From contig CAWUHX010000160.1 in assembly GCA_963922205.1 (NCBI GenBank), forward strand, positions 1 to 64,000: a stretch of 64,000 nt of DNA. The letters run 5' to 3'. A program made the translations under genes and the position numbers. Below are positions 45,312 through 57,300 of this stretch, piece by piece. Origin of the DNA: Romanomermis culicivorax (Eukaryota; Nematoda; Enoplea; Mermithida; Mermithidae). Under the pieces are notes generated by a model. It did no database searches. It was not told the DNA's origin and was given only the letters and a program-made list of their open reading frames with translations. The stretch's first letter is position 1. Every line of letters begins with the position of its first letter.

Positions 45312-48300
45312 TCATACCTTATCACTCGACCCATTTTTGATATTTTGAGCTCTATTGGACGGGACACCGTCGTCCTGATAACCAAAATTAGTATTCGCCT
45401 GACCCGTTTGGGCCGCTTGACCCCCTGGGGCGCCGGCGCCCGGATTGTCCTTCATTTCGTACATGTTAATGGAAGCCACTTGTTCGGCCCGGTTTGAGCC
45501 GCCGCCGCCACCGCCGTTCCTGGAGGCGCCCAAAGGCCGCTGCTGCGGTTGAACGCCTTGTAGAGACTTGGCGGCGCCGTTCATTGTCTCTTCGTCGATC
45601 ATGTAGGTATTTTCCCGTTGGCGATTTCGACGTCGCCGCTGGAAAAAGAAAAAGAAAAAAATTGAAGAAAATAAAAAGTAACGGCAAATTGAGAAAATTG
45701 GAAAGAAAAAAGGAAAGAATCAAAAAACAAAACATGGAATTTATGCGAATTCTGGAGAAAAAAGAACGATTAATAGAACAATAAGTACTTTGGAAGACGA
45801 AAAAGTAAATAATTTTACAAAAGAAGCTAAAATTAACGAAAATAAAAAATGAAATGTGCAGAAAACTAAGAAACTCAAGAAAAGAAAAATAAAATGAACA
45901 AGGAAGAAAACACTGACGAAAAAGAGAGAAGCTGAAAAAACAAAAAGAAATAAAACTAAACGAAAAATTCAACAAATAAAGAAAAAACCGAACATAAAAA
46001 AAGGAAAAAATCGAAGGAGTGAAGAAACACAAGAAATAAAATTTTAAAAAATCAGGCATGAAGGAAAACTTAATGAAAATAAAAATGAACAATACAAGAG
46101 TCTCTTAAAGGTGAAAACATTAAAAAGAGTGAACGTTTTCGAAAGAAAAAAGTGAAAATCGTAAGACGGCAAACAGAAATAAAAAACACAAAATAGATTG
46201 AATAAGTTGAAGAAAAAAATAATGAAATCTGAGAGAAAAGCTCATGAAATAGAAAACGAGAGAGAAAAGAGAAAAACTCAGGAAATAAAAAAAAACCGTA
46301 AAAAGACAGAAATCTAGGAAAGACTTAGAAATAGATATAGACAAGGACACGAAATTTGAAAAATCCTCCAGAAGAGAAGAAAGATAGGAGAGAACAAAAA
46401 TAAAATAGAGCAAAAGGAAGATAAAGGTTTGAGGGGAGAAAAACTAACGAAAAAATAGAAGAAAAAGTAGAAGAATTATTAAAAAATAAATTGTAAAAGC
46501 TGCGGAAAAAAAGACAACGGCTATGCAAAGAAAAAGCAAAAAAGAACAACGAAAAAAGAACGACACAAAACAACAATATGAAACAAACACGGAAAATGTA
46601 GGGGGAGAGAAAGAGTAAAATAAAATCGTAGAATAAAGATAAATGAGTCGGAAAAAATCTAATAAAAATTAATAAATAGCCACCGAAATTTTGGTGCTTT
46701 ACTCTCAATTTATTGGTGGGTAAATCTGTCAAAAATGACGTAAAAAGTCATTGATTTCCTATATTCGACAGTCTTTGGATATCAGAAAGCATAATTTGCA
46801 TAATGGTACATTAATTTAGTCACTCAATACAAAAAGTCATAATATGATTTTTTTCCTCCTATTGTAATTAGTTCAAATAGGCCGTTTTTCAGGCAATTAG
46901 CATTATGCTCACAATGAAATAAGCTCCGATTAGAATAGCTCCCAGAACGGCAACAGCCGCTACGATAATAGCAATGACGTATCCCGGCATACCAGCGGTC
47001 GAAGTCTTGGGTGCCACCTGGGGCGACGATCCACCCGGCACTGAACATAAAGTGCTATTGATATTTCCAAATCAATGATATGACCATGAGCCTAGATTTT
47101 TCATCATGGACGCCGATTTTTTTACCTCAAAAAAGTTATCATGTTTATGCATTGAGCAGCTCAGCAGCCTCTAAATTTAGACTCAGAGAATGGAACCAGA
47201 GAAAGACCTGGTCGAACCTTACGTCGAAAAATTTTCTATGAGTATTTTTTGCTGTATCTTCAAAAACTTACAGTCCACATTTATCGTATCGGGGTCGACG
47301 TCGTGGCTGCCTAATTTGTACTTGCGATTTTTTAACTGTTTATCTAAACTATCTCCAAATTGAGCATTATCCACTTTGTCGTAAGATTCGGTTTTGCCGC
47401 TAACGATTACGCTACCGGCGCTTAAAAATACCAGTACTGATGGAAAAAGCAAGTATGTATAGACTGTATTTTATAAAGTAGTGCTTCCAAGTTGAAAAAT
47501 TATAAAAAATAAGTACCACGTTAAAGTCGATTACAAAAGCTCTTATTGTAGGGCTTTTCACTTGAAAAAAGTAACCATTATTCGAGTAGGCTCACAAATT
47601 TCCAGTCCTAAGTGACATGTGATTGAGTAGGAAATAGGTAAAAATATAAAGCAGTACTTTGCTCTCCACTTTCGTATTTGCAAGCATTTTAAGAAAAACT
47701 GACTTTAAGTTACAGTAAATACACGTCTTATCTTGGTATCATTCACGGTAGCCTTACCTGAATCGTTCTATCGTAGTTCCGGCGTAGTTATCCTTGAGGA
47801 TATCAGTGAACATATCTTTGAGCTAAAAAAATTTTACTGTAGGTCACAAGTTTCTCTTGAATTATACAGGCTCTAACTGTGGAAAAATTAGTGATATAGA
47901 ATGCGGAAATCATTTGGATTAAAAGATTACATCTCAAATTAGAACCGTCTGAAATCGTGCTATAGCATGTCACATGGCAATGCGAATACATACGTACTGT
48001 CAAAGAAAATTGTTTAGTGGAACCGAAGTCTACAGTAATTTTTAAACACAAGGTAATCACGAGAAGTTCAAATTTACAGTCGTCTGATATCGATATTTTG
48101 ATTGAATCATTTTAAAATAAGCATTTTACAAAAAATAAACTATGGTCAAGAATAGATTCAGATGTGGTAAACCGAATTCAAAAATGTTCATCTGTACCGA
48201 AGTCGCAAATCATCGAAGAGGATCTTGCGGCATATTTTTTATATTTAAACAGTTCAAATCAAGCATCACTTCAAAAATAAGTTGATCTTCATACCAATGG

Positions 48301-51300
48301 ACAGCCCCTGAAGAGTTCTGAATGAAAATACTATTTCCAGAGTTCTTTCTATATTTTTGATGGACATCTGCAACTCGACGTAAAGAAATTCGAAACTTCA
48401 GCCACTTACGTCCGGGTAAACGTTATCATACAATTTTCTATATTGCCAGGACATTTTATCGTTTAAGCTCGAGTCCCAAGCCACGTCCGTCAACCGCAGC
48501 CTCCACGCGGCCGTTCCTTGAACGGGTTTACCACCCGGCGTAGTCGTCACGTTCTCTTGACCAGCGCCCTCGCCGCTGGTCGCGTTGACCATTTCCGGTT
48601 CAGTAGTAGTTTGATTTTCGAACATCGAAGCCATGGTCGTCGTGGCGGTCGCATTGTTCTCCAAAGTCGTCTCATTCCCCTCCAGTTCCGCGGTCGAAAC
48701 ACCGCCTTCAAGGCTAACCCCTCCAGTCTCTTCGGTGCCGTTGCTTTCCGTAGTTTCTTTAGTGGCCGAAGCGGACGTGATGACTACAAGTCCCGGCGCG
48801 AAAGTGGTTCCGTTGCCCCCCTCCGTTTCGCCAGTTGTCGAAACCGCTACAGCCGAAGTTTCGTTGGCCGACTGGGTTATCGTAGTCAGAGATTCAGTGG
48901 CGATTGAGGACGTTGCCTGTGAAAATTTGGAACATCAATCAAGCTGACAGAAAATATTTACATCGAGATTCGAGAGCGATCCAAAAACTGACGGAAGGAA
49001 AAGCTCAGGTCACCCAAGTTAGTCAAGCTAGAAAGTTGAGGTTTTCCTCATCAGGAGTTTGCAATTTCAGAAGTCAAACTTTCGTTAGCAAAACGAACGT
49101 AACTGTTGAATTTTACTGATTCACAATAGGCTACAATTATGCTTCCTTGATCAGTATATATTAGGGATGGGCCGGATCGACTTTTTCGATTAAACCGGTT
49201 CCAGATCCCAAAAAATTTGGTTTAGCGGATCCGGATCGGATCCGCATCAAAAAAATTGCTTAGACGGATCCGGATCTTGAATGAAAGATCCGACCGGATC
49301 CGGATCTTATATGATAGCATATATATGTGTATATGCTCATGAATAAGTATGCATTATTACATTTAATTATTCTTAAATTAAGTTCTATGAATTTAAATTT
49401 CTTCTGTGTCAAATTATTGGTGATATATGTGCTCAAAAAAATGGACGGTAGAGGAATAATCAGTACATTTTTTGAAGCTTTACAGGTGAACATTGATCTC
49501 AGATTTCTAAATTTCGAAACAATAGAGTAATTAAGAAATGAAAACAATACTATACAATCTGAGAATACATTTTAAGTTTTAATAGAGAATTTATGATTGC
49601 TACTTTTATTGATCCCACGTACAATGACAAATTTTTTCGAAAAGCCTGGATTTTTTACGTTAGAACATGTGCTAGCGACTGAAAGAGATGAATTTTTGAA
49701 AAAATTCTCGAGGAGAAAGTTAGATAAAAGAGATCATCAAATTGTTTTGAAAAATCAAAAGTCGTTGTTTTCACAAATAACAAATCCGTCAGTACCCTCA
49801 TTCTTTTCATGACTTTGCTTAGTGAATGACTGGGGCTGGAATCTGAATCAGCTTTGGCTCTAACCTCCTGGACACTACTCAAGTAATTTGAATACAACTG
49901 TTTTGACATATAATGAAGTTTATGAAAATCGGTAATAGTAAGTAGCAAATATAATTGCATATACGTTTTCTAAAACAATCAATTAAGAATCTATATTGAA
50001 GTTGAAATGTAGTTCCAGACACAATTATAACATGTACACTTTTATCCGAACAGAACGCGAATTTAGTGATTCCTAAAAGTATTAATGTCAAACTAACTAC
50101 TGAATATTTACTTGTCAACTAACCAAGTGCATAATGTAGGAATGAGCTAAGTTAATTAGAATCAGATGAGAGTCTTATTCCTTTTGAAAGTACCTTCATC
50201 AAGCACGCTTTCATGGGACGATAATATAGCAAAATCAGATTATTAGAATTGACAAACTCAAACAGTAATTTGAGATCAACAAAGTATCATTTGTCAACCA
50301 TGCTAACTATGCTGACGTGAGCTGAAAAAAGCCTGGGTGATACTCTTGAGAAATTGCTGTTTGTCAAGGATAATTTAGCTATCGTCGGCTTGAAATTTTT
50401 GTGAATCTTAATGAAAATTAGAATGAATAAAGATCCGATTATGACCGGATCTTAGTCTCTGATAGAAGCGGATCCGGATCCAAAAAAATTTGGTTCCGCG
50501 GATACGGATGGGATCGGTATCCAAAAATTTAGGTGGATATACGCGGATACGGATCCGGGTACCCGGCCCGTCCATAGTATATATATATATATATATATAT
50601 AAATGCAAGTACACTGAATAGAAACTTCATAAATTTTGCTATTGATTGGCTATTATTTGAAGTATTTAATGTATTTCCCCTAGTGTGGCAAACTAGCTAT
50701 TACTGTAGTCGTTGCGACCAATTTAAACATACTAAACTTACAACTGTTAAATGTCCAGGATTAAATTCACTATTCAACATTTACTTAATATTTTTATCAT
50801 TTGCATGAATTTTGGAAAAAGTCAGACAACTTAAATTGCGACGGAACTATAATTTTCCATTGTATAAAATTATTTGAATTGAAAATGAAGAAATATTTTT
50901 TACTGGGTTACTTTTCTCACAAAGTATATGTTCGAAAATTGAGCCCTCAAGAATCGTAAAAAGGCGAAACCTTCCATTCATTTTTTCTACTGGAAAATAA
51001 TGAATCACACACACAAAATGACTTTATATGGCGAGAAAATGAGGCGTAATATTGACTTTTTTATTCGACAATGCTTTTTTGGTGAAAGTTGATCCGCCAG
51101 TTCAGCTTTGATAATTGTGCATACTGTAGTGAGTGAAAAAGGCGACTTTTTCAGAAAATTCTGTCGCACAAAACTCTCAGACAGATATCGAGAATCAGCG
51201 AACTGTACCAAATTCATATTTTCTGTTTGATTATTTCTCTAGATTTTGCACTATAGTACACGATATCTCCGATATCAAAACAGCATTTGTTTATGAATTT

Positions 51301-54300
51301 GAAAAAAATTTGAAGCCAAGAATAACGAAAAAGGTGTAATAATTCATTTACGGTAATCCTGATTTATTTCTTGCTGACGCCAAACCCATCTTGTTTTAAG
51401 GGGACAATATGTCCGGAATATGTCACTCTGAGACTCGTTCGATACAGTAGAATATCCTACGGTAATCTTCGGACTTACTGTAGCTCCCATAGTTGTAATA
51501 TTTTCATCCGACTCTTGTTCTTCCGTGCCGGTAGACGCCGTAAACAGCAGCGGTCCAGCGTTGGTAAAATTTTCTACCGCAGCACCATTTTCATCGCTGA
51601 TGTTATGGAATACATGTCCTCCTGGTATTAAACTGGTGGATTCAGATTCCGATGCCGACGACGGTGATTCCGATTCGCCGCTTTCCTCGCTGGCGGTGGC
51701 AGATGACCCTGAAAAGGCGCCGCCGCCTTCGCCCACAGATTCCGTAGTTGACGTTTCGTTGGCCGGTGGAACGGAACTGCTGCTGGCTCCACCCTCTTCT
51801 TCCTCGGAAGCCCCGCTCGATGACGTCACATTTTGCTCCTCTTCCGCCGACGACGCCGCCTTAAAAGCCGTCCAATCGGGCGGCGTCGGAAAGGCGGGGC
51901 TGCTGGTGGCCAATTCAAAGCCGCTCCCAATTCGGGCGGTTTCTGTCGCGATTGCCGAAGTCGCCGTAAAATCTACAAAAGAACGCCTAACGGATAAGTC
52001 GGTATTACCCTGCGGTGGGGATGATTGGTCGACCAGAGGCGGCAGGAAACCGGGCGGCGATGCAATTGGTTCGTGCGTAAATTGTGATAATGGGGAGGAG
52101 TTTGTAGGCGTAGCGTCCGAGTCGACATCCGAAGATGATTGGTCGATTTCGGGCGGCTGCGATTCGTTATCGTGATCGAGTGGAATGGGAATTCGAGGTT
52201 GGATTATGGTCTTAAGGAAAATATATGGTAATTAGAAGTTCAAAACGAAAGATAAAAGTAAAAACAAACTCAAAACAAAACCATTGACAATTGAAAATGC
52301 GGAATGAAGGTAACTATGAAAGACGAAAAAGAAAAGCGTTCTGGCATGAAAACAAAAGACACATTTTTCAAAAAATCCACTCAAAGGAATGTATAAATTC
52401 TGCTCAATTTTCGATTACAGCAATTATTAGCATTTTCTATAGTTCATGTATCTTTAGATGACGGAAGCTGTTGGATTAAACTTGACATCGCAAACTTGTT
52501 CCCCTAAAAGTCGTTGAAAAAATGATAATCAACGATTCTCAATCATGAAGACAAAATTTGTCCAATAGTCTTAATAAGTGTTTCGCTATTATTAATAAAA
52601 CTTTCGTTGCGTCCTGTAATTCGCAGGTTACAGTAATCAAACATTTCCACTGTTTGAAAGTGCAATAGTATAGAAAAAAATCAACCTTTGACCGTTGTGC
52701 TTTTTAAAACGACCCTGTTGTGGAAAAAACAGACTTTTATGGGGTGAATCAAAAGATACCAGAGATTTCGCCGAATAACTTTTTTTTGCTGTATCAATTT
52801 TGATAGAACTTCTATAGTATCTTTATTATAAAATGTTAATAAATTGAAAAATGACAAAGAATTGGTAAAGCCCTCGAAGTCGTTTACACGAAGCTATTAT
52901 AGTAGGGTTTTTTACTCAAAAAATAGTAAGGGCTAGAAAAGCAGGCTCACAAATTTCCAGTCCTAAACGACGTATGGTTTAGCAGGAAATGATAAAAATA
53001 TGAAATAGTACTTGCTTTCCACTTTTAAAATCTACCAGCATTCAAAGAAAAAAAGCTATAGTGTATTGAGTAAGACGTATTTTTCCATCAGAGATGTTCT
53101 GATGAAAATACATTAAGATCAAGCTGATTTTCGATCGTATTTCGGACATCTTCAGTTTTTTGAAAATTAAAGGATCTCAAGGCTTTCAATAACTTGCTCT
53201 TTTACCTGACTTTCGAATGTAAAGTTGGTTTCGCTAGAAAGCAGGATATAAAAAAACATTGTTAAAAATTCCATCAAAATCCGAAAATTATAGTCTGTTT
53301 TTTATAAAATGCTTCCAAATAGAAAAGTGACACAAATCAGTACTGTTGTCAAAATCAATCACATAAAGTTCCTACTGTAAAGTTTTTCACTCGAAAAATT
53401 GGTGAAGATTAGGTCAGTAAGCTCACAAATTTCCAGTCCTTCATGGTATACTGTTTATCAGGAAATCGCAAAAATGTGAAATACAACTTGCTTTCCACTT
53501 TCATTATTAGGAAGCATTTCAAGAAAAATAGACTATAGATACAAATTTGTTGAGAGTAATCTGAGAGTTTACTTTCAGCCGTCTTACGTAGTGAAAAAAC
53601 AGATAAACAGTAGATATGAAAACTACTCAAAAATCAAAACGATTCTATACATACAACGTTCGATGGAAAATTGTTTCTGATCAAAACACAAAAAACTGCG
53701 TTTCAATTAATCAATCATTGAAAATTCTGGGTCCAAATCAGTACATAGATACTTTGAGGTGGATCAAGTGATCTTGGCGAAAAATCATTGTCTGAGTGTT
53801 AGAAAAAGTCATGTATTTCAATTTTACCTTGTATATGTTTGAGGGATCAGTTTTTCGTGGGAAAATGAGAAAATCGGTCAGTGAAAACTGGATCGAGGAT
53901 TTTAGCTTACTGTACTTTTTATCGGGTTAAAAAACAACATCGGAAAGCTACAGTAATCCGTAATTCCTCAAAGCTATAGTTTTGGAAACTGTTAACCACA
54001 TGTGAGAAATGAGCAAATTAAAAAATGAACATAGAATACAAAAAGAAAGGAAAAAGTATGACATACCCTGTTGAAATTTCCGAAGGGCGCGATTTGAATT
54101 GGACCCTGTGTCGGCCCTGTACTTTCCTCGTCCGTCGGCGCCGGTCTGGCGTTAAACGGGAGTAAAGGCCTAACCGTGAACCCACCCGTATCAGAAGACG
54201 CCGATTCCGATTCTCCGGAGCTGGCCACCTCGGGAATCGCCGCAGCTCGATTTTGGCCCACGTTTCCTAGCCCGTCGATCGTCGAACGGACGCTCAACGG

Positions 54301-57300
54301 CTCCTCGTCACGGCCGGCAGCCGAAAGGACGACGGGTTGGACAGGTATCCGTTCTTCCGACGTCTGCATCAGTGGCAGCCGCAAAGTGGGCGGAGTTTGG
54401 AATTTTCGATCGTTTTTATTGGTCGAAATCTTTTTGATAGGTTGCTGCCGTTCATTGTTCGACGAAATGGGACGATGTTGCAATTTGAATTTTTCGATGA
54501 CTTTCCGGCTTGTATCGTCCAAAATTTGTTCTTCCTGATCGGTGATTCTATCCTGATCTATAGAATTGGGATGTAAAGATTTTTCTAAATACTTGGCGAA
54601 CGATTCGCTCAAATTTTTTAAAGTTTTTTGATCCGAATTCTTCATCAAATAACCGTCGTCGGTCAAATTGGCGACGATGAATTCGAATTTTTTATTTATC
54701 AAATTTGACAATTGACTACCGTCCATTATTCCATCATTTTTGGTCGCACTTGGATGAGCATTGTCATTATCGGAATTTTGATCGTCAATTTCGTCTCCAT
54801 TGTTTACTGCAGGACGAAAAGGCGACGATAAATTGCGAATGTCGAACGTTTCTTCCGGCTTTGGAATTTGAATGTCGGTATTTTGTTGAAAATTTGAATT
54901 CAAATCCGAAACGGGAATATGCTGGGCGAAAGAAGGTTGATTTTGGTGTGCCAAAACGGTATTTTGAAGCGCGAAAACGGGAATTTGCCCATTTTTAGAC
55001 ACTTTCGTAAAAATTTTACGATTTTCTTGGGAATTTTTAGCGTTAATTTCCCGAGAATTTTGTGGGAATTGCGCCGTTGCTCTAGAAACTGGACTTTGTC
55101 GGTCGAAAAGATTCGACGAACCGATAAATTGAACATTTTGCCTTGCTTTGTCGAAATTGACGTTCTGAATTTTCGGTTCCGGGCCGACAGGAAAGGCGTT
55201 CTTTTCGTCAGAGCTTGAAAAGTCATTGTTTTTGGCGAAAATATCTAAAAGAGAAAATTATGAAGAAAAACGGAGCAAGAAACGCAAAAATCGAAATGTA
55301 AAAATTAGGATGGGAGGAAAGAAGAAGAAACGAGCCCGAACAGAGGGAAAGACAAAGCAAAACTAGTAAGAGGAACCAGAAAATAAAACAAGGAAGACAA
55401 AAACGGATTAACGACTTAAAAATAGAAAAGAAAAAATACAAAAAAGGAAAAAAAAGAAAAAAGAAACAACAAAGAAAGAAAAAACAACAAAGAAAGAAAA
55501 TATAAATAACAAAAACATAAGAAGAAAGCAAAAAGAAAGAGGCGAAAAAAAGAAATGAATGAATCCGATTAAGAAAAAATAGTAAACAGCATTACGGCAT
55601 TGAAGAAAAGAAAAGTCAATAGAAGAAGTTGCAACAGAAAGAAGGAAATAAGCAAAGTAAGAGAAATTAATTCCACAAAAAACAGGGGCCGGTTTCGTCA
55701 AAGAGACTTAAGGCCCTGTCATACTTCACCGCGCGGTACCGCGCGACGCCGGTTGTTCTATCCATACGAAAAAGCGGCGCCGCGCGGTACCACCTTTGAA
55801 GTATGAATAGGTTTTTGTAATTTTTGCGGCGCCGGGCGGCGCCGCCATCAGGTTTCAACTGAACCGAAATTTTCGAACAACTTATGCGTTCTAAAGTTGC
55901 AGCATACTGTTGTTATAACACATTGTTGCATACTGTGACATCTATACATGTAGCTGAATCATATTTTTCACTTGAACGTTGAATTCTGACACTTGTCAAA
56001 TTATTTTACGAAATTGATTACTTAATTTTCAATGAAGATTTACTAAGAAGTTGATCACTCAATTTGCAATGAAGACATTGATGTGTAAAGATTATGAATA
56101 TGCAAAGTAGGTGTAAACATGTTCCTACAGCAAGTGTACTCGCACATTCCGATTGTGTCTTTATTCCCCCAACGTCTCTTTTCCACAAACATCCCGATTG
56201 TCCAAAAGTCCATATTCCCCCCCCCCCCCCCACCGAATAATAAATAAATTTCCTATTTCCCAAAAAAATCCGTTAATCTCTATTCCCCGAATGTCCCGAT
56301 TTCCCGAATAGTAGGGAAAGGAGATGGATCCACTTTATATCTGGGTCCTAAACAGCAGGTTCGACCGGACCCAGATCAGATCTGGATCCTGTATATAGCA
56401 CACATGTGAATGAATAATCGTATATTCAATTTTTCAAAATCAATTTATATAAATTGATATTTCTCAGCAGTTCAAGAGCTATTAATCGTTGGAATGAGAA
56501 AAAAATTGAAGCAAGAGCCCAAAATCCTTAGACTAGGCTTTTTTGCAATCTTCTATCTGCACCGTGCAGGAATGATTGATTTTTATTTTTCTTTTGCGCT
56601 TTTTATTTTTCGATTTTTTTTCGTATTTTTCATCTTTTTCGCATTTTTCGTATTTTGCTTTTGTCGAGACGAGCAATACACATTTTTTGAGAAGAGCAAA
56701 ATCCAAAAGTAAGAAAGCGGCGCCGTACGGCACCGCGCGGTACCCCGCGGTGAAGTATGACAAGCCACCGCGTGATACCGCGCCGCGCCGCGTGGCACCG
56801 CTTGTTAGTATGAATAGGACAACCGGCGCCGCGCGGTACCTCGCGGCGAGGTATAACAGGGCCTTTACGCTCGAGCTGAGCTGCACCAGAGAAAGGTTAA
56901 AAACGAATAACAAGAAAGAAAATAAACAAAATAGACAAATGACACATGAAATCGTTCGGGAAGAAAAAGTCATTGAAAACAGAAAGCACTAGAAACTGCA
57001 AACTGCCAAAGGTTATAGAAAATTTCAGGAAAAATAAAAGAATCAAATCAGAAAAGTTATGTAATGACTGAGTAAAAAACAGAAAAAAGAATAAAACAAA
57101 TTCAACAAAATAAAAAAAAGATATGAAACACAAAACTTCAAAACGGAGGAATAATAGAACAAAAAAGAGACTGCTGAAGAAATCACGAAAAAATTGAAAA
57201 CGAGAACGAATAGAAGTAAAGAAATGAAAATTATATAGAATTTATTGGAGTGAAAATAAATCTGAAAAAATTTGAAAAATGGCCACACCTTATTTTTCAA

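Noticed and set aside
45466..46092. 208-aa minus-strand open frame rich in F and S
   Set aside because: It is an artefact of a pyrimidine-rich intron tract; the true exon in this region is in another frame and ends at 45638.
48518..48947. Plus-strand open frames of 104-129 aa
   Set aside because: Antisense shadows of the mucin exon carrying the start of the SEA domain.
51525..52175. 216-aa plus-strand open frame
   Set aside because: It is the antisense shadow of the Ser/Thr-rich mucin exon, which is supported by splice sites and phase on the minus strand.
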